DNA of 22,108 nucleotides from NCBI GenBank assembly GCA_002307275.1, contig DBTX01000059.1:78431-100538 (forward strand), written 5' to 3'. Under the pieces are notes generated by a model. It was not told the DNA's origin. It ran no database searches and saw only the letters and a list, made by a program, of their open reading frames with translations. The stretch is from Hungateiclostridiaceae bacterium UBA1305 (GTDB lineage Bacteria; Bacillota; Clostridia; Acetivibrionales; DTU013). A program made the position numbers and the translations under genes. Positions 6,600 through 14,100 of this stretch are shown here, one piece after another (within the stretch, counting starts at the first letter, position 1; each line of letters starts with the position of its first letter).

Positions 6600-7394
6600 A
6601 TGGGCAGGATAGAAGATAAATTTACTGAATTGAAGCAGCAGGGCAAAAAGGCGCTGATTACCTTTGTCACAGCCGGTGACCCTGATCTGGCCACAACGAT
6701 GAAGATCGTCGGCGAGATGGAAAGCAAGGGTGCAGATATTATAGAGCTTGGCATACCTTATTCCGATCCCATAGCCGAAGGTCCGGTAATACAGGCTGCC
6801 AATGCAAGGGCTTTGAAGCATGCGATCAAGATAAAAGATATCATGGAAAGTGTCAGGGAAATGCGTAAGAGTGTAAAGGTGCCTTTGCTGTATTTGCTAT
6901 ATTGCAACTGCATTCTGCAATACGGTATCGACCGGTTCTTTGCAGATTGCGCAGCAGTGGGGCTGGATGGCGTCATTATACCGGATCTTCCGTTTGAAGA
7001 AAGGGATGAACTTGGGATAACTGCCGATATGTACGGAATCGTTATAATTACACTTGTTGCTCCGACCTCTGCGGACAGAGTGGAAAAGCTGGCACGTAAT
7101 GCAAAGGGTTTCCTGTACTGCGTTTCTTCACTTGGCGTCACGGGGGTGAGGAGTGCCTTTAATACTGACTTTGAAGAATTTTTTAGTTTGATCAATAAGG
7201 CTGCATCTATTCCGAAAGCGCTCGGCTTTGGCATATCAACCGCAGAACATGTGAGACAGTTGAAAGGATACTGTGATGGGCTGATCGTAGGCAGTGCAAT
7301 GGTGAAGAGAATTGAGACGGCACAGAGCCCGGAGGAAGCAGTGGAGGCAGTGGGGAGGTATACGGCGGAGCTGAGGGAGGCGATGGATGGGTAA
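6600..7394 (+). CDS. trpA: Tryptophan synthase alpha chain
   Basis: TrpA cleaves indole-3-glycerol phosphate to indole and glyceraldehyde 3-phosphate and passes indole to TrpB. The 264-residue TIM barrel shows TFVTAGDPD, ELGIPYSDPIAEGPVIQ, DGVIIPDLPFEE, LVAPTS, SSLGVTGVRS and GFGIST. With the start at 6600 (9 nt after GGGGG, 6586-6590) the first catalytic residue is Glu49. The second, Asp60 in Escherichia coli, is Glu60 here (AEGP instead of ADGP). The usual TYYNP-like strand before ILQYG reads LLYCNC, which is also unusual. ATG 6591 is possible but abuts the ribosome binding site. This is the last gene of the operon. Confidence 0.94.
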   Translation: MGRIEDKFTELKQQGKKALITFVTAGDPDLATTMKIVGEMESKGADIIELGIPYSDPIAEGPVIQAANARALKHAIKIKDIMESVREMRKSVKVPLLYLLYCNCILQYGIDRFFADCAAVGLDGVIIPDLPFEERDELGITADMYGIVIITLVAPTSADRVEKLARNAKGFLYCVSSLGVTGVRSAFNTDFEEFFSLINKAASIPKALGFGISTAEHVRQLKGYCDGLIVGSAMVKRIETAQSPEEAVEAVGRYTAELREAMDG

Positions 7395-7443
7395 CAGGTA
7401 ACAGGGAATATCTGCTATTTATCCTACAATCCATTTATACTTC

Positions 7444-7484
7444 AAAAAAATAATCTGTATAATATATTTAGCAGATTATTTTTT
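7444..7484 (+). terminator. Intrinsic terminator of the trp operon
   Basis: AAAAAATAATCTG (7445-7457) and CAGATTATTTTTT (7472-7484) form a 13-bp stem with a 14-nt loop, the 3' arm ending in a T run. The A run on the other arm means it could also work from the opposite strand. It ends the trp unit 50 nt after trpA. Confidence 0.8.
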
Positions 7485-7610
7485 GTACGTTCTTTCCTCG
7501 CCGAGAGTGTTCCTTACCCAAACTTTTTAATAAATTTCATCAGACCTAAGACTGGAAAATACGTTTAAGTTAATATAGCATTTGTAAATATTATTTTTCG
7601 GGAGAGTAAC

Positions 7611-8939
7611 ATGAATACTGATGAAGCAATTTTAGATTCAAGGATAAGTATAGAAGATAATGTAAAAGAATATGAATGTGTGGCAGTTACCGATAAAACA
7701 CAAAAAAAAGATAAGCTCTGGTCGCGCAATTTCTTTTTGCTGTTTCAAGGCCAACTGGTTTCCGTATTTGGAGATGCGGTGTATGCGCTGGCCCTGGGCT
7801 TCTGGGTCATGGCGAAGACAGGCTCAACTGCGCTGATGGGAACACTGATGGCGGCATCGACATTGCCAAGTGTACTGATATCACCTTTTGCAGGGGTTAT
7901 TGTCGACAGGGTCGACAGGAAGAAGCTGCTGATCATAACAGATGCCATTAGAGGTCTAGCTGTCGTCTTGTTGGCGGTCGCGGCATATCAGGATGCTTTG
8001 CAGATATGGATGGTATTTACGGCAGGTATTATACTGAGTGTCGGAGGAGCTTTCTTTTCACCGGCAGTCAGCTCTGCGATACCGGATCTGGTGCCGCAGA
8101 CAAAGCTGGTTAGTGCAAATTCAGTCATGGGCATGCTTAATACAGGCTCCAACATTGTCGGAAGTTCATCGGGAGGCTTTTTACTTCAGGTTCTGGGTGC
8201 TCCTTTCCTTTTCCTGTTCAATGGGCTTTCGTTCATTGTTTCTTCAATATTGACTTTCTTTATTAAAATTCCAAAGATTGAAAAAAGAACAGAACAACAT
8301 TTTATGACAGACATGAAGGAAGGATATAAATTCATCTGGCATTTCAAGGCCTTGCGCTATCTTCTGTTTATTTCGGCAGGGGTGAACTTCCTTTTCTGTG
8401 TCGCAATGGTGCTGTACCTCCCGCTTTTCCAGCAGACCCAGAGCCTTGGTGCTGGTAAGTATGGCATAGCAATGGCATTTATGACAGGAGGGATGTTTAT
8501 TGCCATGGCAATAACCTCACTGATAAAAATTCCTTCCCGAAATAGAATGAACATATTTATGGCAGCCTCGATATCAATGACAGTGTTTTTTGCTGCATTC
8601 GGTATCAGCAAAGCCTTCTTCCTCATGGCAGCGCTTATATTCGGCGGCGGTTTCTGCATAGCAATTGTAAATGTATTCGTTAATTCTACCATTCAATTGA
8701 CTGTGCCGCAGGAAATCAGGGGTAAGGTGTTCTCTTTAATTACAATGGTATGTATGTCGCTGACGCCATTTGCAATGGCTATAGGCGGTGTCCTGGGGGA
8801 AATATTTCCTCTGAGGCATATCATATTTACCTGCTTCGTAATACTGTTCCTTAGTTTCATTCCATGCATATTTATAAAGCCGCTTAAGCGTTTTGTGAAT
8901 TTCGATCCGGAAAAGGAGACGCTCGAGGACATCATGTAA
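7611..8939 (+). CDS. MFS transporter, probable drug or macrolide-type exporter
   Basis: The 442-residue protein has about 12 hydrophobic segments and the major facilitator loop motif DRVDRKK (from residue 99) after the second segment, followed by LLIITDAIRG. The N-terminal FQGQLVSVFGDAVYALALGFWV and GTLMAASTLPSVLISPFAG resemble proton-driven exporters of the DHA3/Mef-like group. A hydrophilic stretch of about 38 residues precedes the first membrane segment. The start follows GGGAGAG with 3-4 nt spacing. It is a single gene between two terminators, 216 nt after trpA. The substrate is unknown; nothing in the sequence ties it to tryptophan. Confidence 0.85.
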   Translation: MNTDEAILDSRISIEDNVKEYECVAVTDKTQKKDKLWSRNFFLLFQGQLVSVFGDAVYALALGFWVMAKTGSTALMGTLMAASTLPSVLISPFAGVIVDRVDRKKLLIITDAIRGLAVVLLAVAAYQDALQIWMVFTAGIILSVGGAFFSPAVSSAIPDLVPQTKLVSANSVMGMLNTGSNIVGSSSGGFLLQVLGAPFLFLFNGLSFIVSSILTFFIKIPKIEKRTEQHFMTDMKEGYKFIWHFKALRYLLFISAGVNFLFCVAMVLYLPLFQQTQSLGAGKYGIAMAFMTGGMFIAMAITSLIKIPSRNRMNIFMAASISMTVFFAAFGISKAFFLMAALIFGGGFCIAIVNVFVNSTIQLTVPQEIRGKVFSLITMVCMSLTPFAMAIGGVLGEIFPLRHIIFTCFVILFLSFIPCIFIKPLKRFVNFDPEKETLEDIM

Positions 8940-8987
8940 TAAAACATGAAATGCAATATTTAAAATATTGGATGTATGTGGTAAGAT

Positions 8988-9031
8988 AGAGAATAGTTCC
9001 GGCACTTATGTGTTCCGGGACTATTCTCTTT
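8988..9031 (+). terminator. Long hairpin, probable terminator after the MFS gene
   Basis: AGAGAATAGTTCCGG (8988-9002) pairs with CCGGGACTATTCTCT (9015-9029), a 15-bp stem with one G-T pair and a 12-nt loop. The T tract after it is short (TT then ACAGG), so it could act as a weak terminator or an RNA-stabilising hairpin. The rest of 9032-9157 shows only the AGGAGGG ribosome binding site of the next gene. Confidence 0.65.
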
Positions 9032-9157
9032 ACAGGGACATAGCGGGGGTCCTGGCCCAAAATTCCAAACGCTCGATGTTGTCAGGATTTTGCGAATTAT
9101 AAACGAAGTATGCAGTATGGGAAAAATTGAAATACTAGTTGATCAGGAGGGTTGTTT

Positions 9158-10123
9158 ATGAAAATTGGCGTATTTGCAGTTCTTCTTGGAAACAAAAGTC
9201 TGGAGGATGCCTTGAAGTATTTGTCCGAAGCGGGTGTGCAGGCTGTGGAGCTTGGTACGGGCGGTTATCCCGGAGATGCTCATGTGAAGCCTGAAAAGCT
9301 GTTGGCGGATAAAAAAGAAGTCGCGAATCTGAAGGAACTTGTGAAGAAATATAATGTTGAAATCAGTGCTTTAAGCTGCCATGGCAATCCGGTGCATCCT
9401 CAGAAGGAGCTTGCAGATGGCTTTAATAAAGCATTTGAGAACACGGTTCTGCTGGCGGAACAGCTTGGCATATCCAGAATTGTTACGTTCTCCGGCTGTC
9501 CGGGGGACGCGCCCGGCGCGAAATACCCCAATTGGGTGACCTGTCCCTGGCCGGATGATTTTACAAAAATACTGGACTATCAGTGGAATGATGTCCTGAT
9601 TCCATACTGGATAAAGGCTGCAGCGTTTGCAAAGTCCCATGGCGTGGATAAAATATGTCTGGAAATGCATCCGGGCTTCTGCGTATATAATACGGAAACG
9701 CTGCTGAAGCTTAGAGCAGCAGTCGGTGATGCCATTGGTGCGAACTTCGATCCCAGCCATTTATTCTGGCAGGGAATCGATCCGGTTGCGTCGATCCGCA
9801 AACTTGGTCCTGCTATTTATCACTTCCATGCGAAGGATACGAAGATTGATCCTATCAATTCGGCAGTCAACGGTGTTCTGGATACGAAGCATTACGGTGA
9901 TGAGATCAACAGGTCCTGGATATTCCGGTCAGTAGGCTACGGTCACGACGCACAGGTCTGGAAAGATATCATCAGCAATCTCAGAATGGTTGGTTATGAT
10001 GACGTCATTAGCATAGAACATGAGGACAGCCTGATGTCCGTGAATGAAGGCCTGATGAAGGCGATTGTGTTCCTGAAGGATGTACTGGCGTTTGAAAGCA
10101 AGGGAGCCATGTGGTGGGCTTGA
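9158..10123 (+). CDS. Sugar phosphate isomerase/epimerase family protein (xylose-isomerase-like TIM barrel)
   Basis: The 321-residue protein is an AP-endonuclease-2-type TIM barrel. Candidate metal ligands in the family positions are Glu169 (LEMHPG), Asp198 and His201 (FDPSH), His222 and His224 (HFHAKD) and Glu287 (SIEHED). Enzymes of this fold isomerise or epimerise sugars and inositols with a divalent metal. ATG 9158 lies 6 nt after AGGAGGG (9145-9151); the TTG at 9152 abuts that site and was rejected. The following dehydrogenase gene suggests a joint sugar or cyclitol oxidation and isomerisation route, perhaps by way of a 3-keto sugar, but the substrate cannot be read from the sequence. 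Confidence 0.87.
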   Translation: MKIGVFAVLLGNKSLEDALKYLSEAGVQAVELGTGGYPGDAHVKPEKLLADKKEVANLKELVKKYNVEISALSCHGNPVHPQKELADGFNKAFENTVLLAEQLGISRIVTFSGCPGDAPGAKYPNWVTCPWPDDFTKILDYQWNDVLIPYWIKAAAFAKSHGVDKICLEMHPGFCVYNTETLLKLRAAVGDAIGANFDPSHLFWQGIDPVASIRKLGPAIYHFHAKDTKIDPINSAVNGVLDTKHYGDEINRSWIFRSVGYGHDAQVWKDIISNLRMVGYDDVISIEHEDSLMSVNEGLMKAIVFLKDVLAFESKGAMWWA

Positions 10124-10277
10124 TTCGCGGTTTCTATAAATATTGCAAAAAATTTGTACAAGGAAGAATCCATTTTTGAAATAAAGCACTTGAGGGAATA
10201 CAAGTGAAAAAACTTGAGAAACCTGAATCTTTTTTTCATTGTATATAGCAACAAATATTCTTTGAGGAGCGGATAGA

Positions 10278-11441
10278 ATGAGGGACACTTTGAATGTGGG
10301 GCTTATTGGCTATAAATTCATGGGAAAGGCTCATAGTAATGCTTACAGGAAAATGGGCATGTTTTTCGATCCCTCGCTGAAGGTATCAATGAAGGCAATC
10401 TGCGGGAGGGAGGAGCCCTGGGTAAGAGAATCGGCAGAAAAGTTCGGCTGGGATTCTTATGAAACCTCATGGGAAAAGCTGATAGCCAGAGATGATATTG
10501 ATGTGATCGATATAACGGCGCCAAGCAATGCACACAAGGAGATAGCACTGAAGGCTGCAGAGGCTGGAAAGCATATCTTCTGCGAAAAGCCGCTGGCTTT
10601 GAATCTCAAGGATGCGAGAGAAATGCTGGCCGCTGTGGGAAAGTACAAGGTAAAACACCAGATCGGCTTCAACTACTGCTTTGCACCTGCGGTCCAAATG
10701 GCGAAAAAGCTCATAGACGAGGGCAAGCTCGGCCAGATATATCACTTCCGCGCCTTGTACCTGCAGGATTGGATTATTGATCCCGAATTCCCTCTGGTAT
10801 GGAGACTCGATAAGAATGTCGCAGGCTCGGGCTCCCTTGGCGATCTCGGGGCGCATATCATAGACCTGGCAAGGTTTCTTCTGGGTGAATTCGACAAGGT
10901 GATGGGCATCAGCAAAACTTTTATCAAGGAGAGGCCGATCGTTGAAAAGATGGAGGGCTTAAGTGCAAAATCGCAGCAAAGCGCTCCTAAAGGCAAGGTA
11001 ACGGTGGATGATGCCACCTTGTTCCTGACCGAATTTAAGAATGGCGCACTGGGGTCCTTTGAAGCAACAAGGTTTGCGCAGGGTCATAAAAATGCACTGT
11101 CTTTTGAAATAAATGGCAGCAGAGGCAGCCTGAAGTTTGAGCTGGAACGCTTGAACGAGCTACAGTATTATTCAGCTGAGGATGCTCCAGGTACACAGGG
11201 CTTCAGGACCATACAATGCACAGAGGACGTGCATCCATACGCCGGGGCCTGGTGGCCGGCAGGGCATGTGATAGGATATGAGCACACCTTTGTGCATGAG
11301 CTCTACGAATTTGTCCAGTCGATTGCCAATGACAAACCGACCATGCCGGATTTTAATGATGGCGTGAAATGCTCGCAGGTGCTGGAGGGCGTTGAACAGT
11401 CGGCAAATACCGGGAAATGGGTATCGTTGGATACACTATAG
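10278..11441 (+). CDS. Gfo/Idh/MocA family NAD(P)-dependent oxidoreductase
   Basis: The 387-residue protein has an N-terminal Rossmann fold opening with VGLIGYKFMGKAH (a dinucleotide-binding glycine loop), ITAPSNAHKEIALKAAEAGKH, and the hallmark FCEKPLALN with Lys104. The C-terminal domain carries GSLGDLGAHIIDLARF, where His193 and Asp196 fit the family's catalytic or substrate-binding positions. Members oxidise or reduce hydroxyl groups of sugars, glycosides or inositols. GAGGAG precedes the ATG by about 8 nt. It lies 154 nt after the TIM-barrel gene; that gap holds a small CACTTG/CAAGTG hairpin (10188-10208) but no clear terminator, so the pair may be cotranscribed. Confidence 0.88.
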   Translation: MRDTLNVGLIGYKFMGKAHSNAYRKMGMFFDPSLKVSMKAICGREEPWVRESAEKFGWDSYETSWEKLIARDDIDVIDITAPSNAHKEIALKAAEAGKHIFCEKPLALNLKDAREMLAAVGKYKVKHQIGFNYCFAPAVQMAKKLIDEGKLGQIYHFRALYLQDWIIDPEFPLVWRLDKNVAGSGSLGDLGAHIIDLARFLLGEFDKVMGISKTFIKERPIVEKMEGLSAKSQQSAPKGKVTVDDATLFLTEFKNGALGSFEATRFAQGHKNALSFEINGSRGSLKFELERLNELQYYSAEDAPGTQGFRTIQCTEDVHPYAGAWWPAGHVIGYEHTFVHELYEFVQSIANDKPTMPDFNDGVKCSQVLEGVEQSANTGKWVSLDTL

Positions 11442-11486
11442 GGTTGTTGCTTTCCAGATCTGCAGTGAGTTATGAGGGCTGCTGCG

Positions 11487-11563
11487 AAATTCAAAGGAGG
11501 GACGGTTCTTGACTTGAATTTTTAATGTAAATTCAAGTCAGGAACCGTCCCCTCTTTGAATTT
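11487..11563 (+). repeat. Near-perfect 35-bp inverted repeat (REP/MITE-like hairpin)
   Basis: Arms 11487-11521 and 11529-11563 match at 32 of 35 positions around a 7-nt loop. The ends read AAATTCAAAG and the interior carries GGGACGGTTC. Short palindromes with a GGGACGGTTC-like core recur in many Firmicute genomes, sometimes near REP-type transposases (from general knowledge, not searched). In RNA it would be a very stable hairpin 46 nt after the oxidoreductase gene, so it could also end or protect that transcript. The gap 11442-11783 otherwise holds only the promoter noted next. Confidence 0.75.
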
Positions 11564-11619
11564 TAGAAAATAAAGCTGTCCATTTCATTTTCCCGAAGAT
11601 ACGAATTGTTTTAGAATTG

Positions 11620-11663
11620 TTCACACTTTATATATTGTTGCTGTAATTTACAAATGTTATGAT
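11620..11663 (+). promoter_or_regulatory. Predicted promoter of the response regulator gene with candidate operator boxes
   Basis: TTGTTG (11635-11640) and TATGAT (11658-11663) are 17 bp apart. TTCACA (11620) lies upstream and TTTACA (11647) lies between the two hexamers. A similar TTCACA/TTTACA pair occurs before htrA, hinting at shared control by this regulator. Confidence 0.5.
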
Positions 11664-11783
11664 AATGGTGTGGTAAAGGTATGAACAACAAGCGGACAAA
11701 AACATATATGAACAGCAGCTGGTGTAATAATAAGCATGTGGAATAACAGCAGGCAGGTATAAGAAGCGGAAAGGTGGTATGTC

Positions 11784-12470
11784 ATGATAAGCAAGACAAA
11801 GGTACTCGTTGTCGATGATGATATGAACATATGCGAACTGATCAGACTTTATCTGGAGAAGGATGGATATGAGGTCAAAACCGTATATAACGGCAGAAGC
11901 GGAATCGAAGCATTTGGCGAATTCACGCCGAGTATTGTCATACTTGATATCATGCTGCCCGGTATTGACGGCTGGCAGGTTTGCAGAGAACTGCGGAAGG
12001 CCAGCAATATCCCCATCATCATGCTGACTGCGAAGGGTGAGACCTTTGACAAGGTACTGGGACTTGAGCTTGGTGCGGATGATTACATGGTGAAGCCGTT
12101 TGAGCCGAAAGAGCTTGTGGCGAGAGTTAAGGCTGTACTCAGAAGATATGAGCACAAGGAATTCGATGTGGAGGAAATCATTTTTCCGAACCTTGTGATC
12201 AATCATACGAATTATGTGGTGAAACTCTGCGGAAAAGAACTTGAACTCCCTCCAAAGGAGCTGGAACTGCTTTATTTTCTTGCCTCCAATCCAAACAAGG
12301 TTTTCACAAGAGAACAATTGCTTGAACATGTATGGGGGTTCGATTTTTATGGCGATTCCAGAACGGTTGACGTCCACGTGAAAAGGCTCAGGGAGAAGAT
12401 CGACCTGCCGAATCAGGTGTGGCAGCTCAAGACAGTCTGGGGTGTGGGTTACAAGTTTGAGGTAAAATAA
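11784..12470 (+). CDS. OmpR/PhoB-family response regulator
   Basis: The 228-residue protein has a receiver domain (about 1-120) with the acidic pocket Asp11-Asp13 (VVDDDMN), phosphorylated Asp55 in LDIMLPG, threonine in MLTAKGE, and lysine in MVKPFEPKELVARVKAVLRR. A winged-helix DNA-binding domain follows, with LPPKELELLYFLA, REQLLEHVWGF, RTVDVHVKRLREKI and VWGVGYKFE. It acts in the cytoplasm as a DNA-binding regulator switched by the kinase encoded next, whose start overlaps its stop by 1 nt (TAATG). Ahead of an htrA gene, the pair resembles CssRS of Bacillus in arrangement; that role is inferred. Confidence 0.93.
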   Translation: MISKTKVLVVDDDMNICELIRLYLEKDGYEVKTVYNGRSGIEAFGEFTPSIVILDIMLPGIDGWQVCRELRKASNIPIIMLTAKGETFDKVLGLELGADDYMVKPFEPKELVARVKAVLRRYEHKEFDVEEIIFPNLVINHTNYVVKLCGKELELPPKELELLYFLASNPNKVFTREQLLEHVWGFDFYGDSRTVDVHVKRLREKIDLPNQVWQLKTVWGVGYKFEVK

Positions 12471-13996
12471 TGTTCAAGACGATTTTCGGTAAATTGATTA
12501 CGATTTTCATAGTAATTCTGATTGTAGCTTTTTCAATCACAGGCATTATGCTGAACATTTTTCTTGACAAGTTCTTTACCGATGAGAAGGCAAAAGCGCT
12601 CGAATCTGTCAGCGATCTGGTAGATCTCACTTTCACCAATTACCTATACAGCTATGATATTTCTCCAAATGCGGACAATACAAGGCTGGAAAAATACCTA
12701 AACGATTATCTGGCATATTATGGTAGCAATACGTACTCAATCATTTGGATCGTGGATAGCAAAGGACATCTTAAGAAATACAGTAAGATGCTGCCGCAAA
12801 CGATCATTAGTAAATATTCAGACAGTTCCGGATATGTCAAAATACCGGAACTGTCTGAGAAGTTAGAAACTGCAGGGACAACAGTAAAGGATGTTGGAGA
12901 TTTCAATGGGTTCTTTAAAGATCCTTATTTTGCAAGCTTGGGAGATCTATGGCTGACAGTCGGAAAATCCTTCACCTATCAAAGCACGGATGGAAAAGAT
13001 GTGCTTTTCACAGTTTATATACACACGCCGGTACCGATGGTCAAGATAGCCAGGAATACTGTGCTTGAATACTTTCTGCTATCGGTTGGCGTAGCTGTTA
13101 TTATTGCAGTACTATTGGTGTATATTTTTTCATTGAGACTCTCAAAACCGCTCAAACAAATCAAAAATGCTGCAGCAAAAATATCCAACGGGGAATTCGA
13201 GAAGCGGCTGGATATCAAATCAAGGGATGAGATCGGCGAACTTGCCAGGACCTTCAACCAGATGGCGGCTGCACTTCAGAATCTTGAGGAGATGCGCAGA
13301 GGCTTCATCGCCAATGTATCCCATGAATTAAGAACGCCAATGACTTCTATCAGGGGATTTGTTGAAGGAATTCTGGATGGGACCATACCTCAGGAGAGAC
13401 AAAACCATTATCTCACAATAGTCAGGGACGAGACGAACAGACTGAACCGTCTGGTCAATGATCTGCTGGATCTTGCCAAAATGGAAGCAGGCGAAATGAA
13501 GCTGAGTCTCATGCCTGTAGATATAAACGAGCTTCTGAGAAAATGTGTCATCAAGCTTGAAACACTGCTTCTTGAGAAGGAACTGACAGTAGATGCCGAC
13601 TTTGAAGAGGATGATATACTCGTAAAAGCCGATGCGGATGCGATAGAAAGAGTTGTATACAACTTGATTCACAATGCAATCAAATTCACACCCGCAGGCG
13701 GCAATATAAAGCTGTTGACCATTGTACAAAAAGACAAGGTTGAAGTGACAGTCAGGGACAATGGAGCGGGTATTGATGAAGAAGAACTGGAGATGATCTG
13801 GGACAGATTCTACAAGTCCGACAAGTCGCGCAGCAGAGATAAGACGGGTACGGGACTCGGGCTTGCCATTGTAAGGAACATTATCAATGAACATAGTCAG
13901 AAAATATGGGTGGAGAGTAAAGCCGGAGAAGGGACTTCATTTACGTTTACACTTGAACGTGCCTGTAAGTCGCCGGATGAACAGCAAAAAAAATAA
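12470..13996 (+). CDS. Membrane sensor histidine kinase (HAMP-HisKA-HATPase)
   Basis: The 508-residue protein has a first membrane segment at about 8-30 (LITIFIVILIVAFSI), an extracellular sensor region of about 170 residues, a second segment at about 200-224 (FLLSVGVAVIIAVLLVYIF), a HAMP linker, the phosphorylation motif VSHELRTPMTSI with His285, and an ATPase domain with NLIHNAIKFTP (N box), DNGAGID (G1), and GTGLGLAIV (G2). It would sense an envelope signal and phosphorylate the response regulator encoded upstream. It is followed 104 nt later by htrA, supporting a role in envelope protein quality control, by inference. Confidence 0.93.
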   Translation: MFKTIFGKLITIFIVILIVAFSITGIMLNIFLDKFFTDEKAKALESVSDLVDLTFTNYLYSYDISPNADNTRLEKYLNDYLAYYGSNTYSIIWIVDSKGHLKKYSKMLPQTIISKYSDSSGYVKIPELSEKLETAGTTVKDVGDFNGFFKDPYFASLGDLWLTVGKSFTYQSTDGKDVLFTVYIHTPVPMVKIARNTVLEYFLLSVGVAVIIAVLLVYIFSLRLSKPLKQIKNAAAKISNGEFEKRLDIKSRDEIGELARTFNQMAAALQNLEEMRRGFIANVSHELRTPMTSIRGFVEGILDGTIPQERQNHYLTIVRDETNRLNRLVNDLLDLAKMEAGEMKLSLMPVDINELLRKCVIKLETLLLEKELTVDADFEEDDILVKADADAIERVVYNLIHNAIKFTPAGGNIKLLTIVQKDKVEVTVRDNGAGIDEEELEMIWDRFYKSDKSRSRDKTGTGLGLAIVRNIINEHSQKIWVESKAGEGTSFTFTLERACKSPDEQQKK

Positions 13997-14017
13997 ATAA
14001 GTAAAGTTAACAAATTA

Positions 14018-14057
14018 TTCACAATTTTTTCAAATAGGCAATTTACAATAGTATTAT
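14018..14057 (+). promoter_or_regulatory. Candidate promoter and operator of htrA
   Basis: TATTAT (14052-14057) is a good -10 with a weak -35 (TTCAAA, 14029-14034) 17 bp upstream, as expected of an activated promoter. TTCACA (14018) and TTTACA (14042) repeat the boxes seen before the response regulator gene; TTCACA and TTCAAA are 11 bp apart, the spacing typical of PhoB-family direct repeats. Confidence 0.45.
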
Positions 14058-14100
14058 AGGCTTGGATAATGCAGCTTCAACATTTAAGGAGGTATGGGAC

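Noticed and set aside
7310..7390. GAG-rich stretch at the end of trpA.
   Set aside because: Spacing of the GAG triplets is irregular and explained by Glu and Ala codons in the C-terminal helix.
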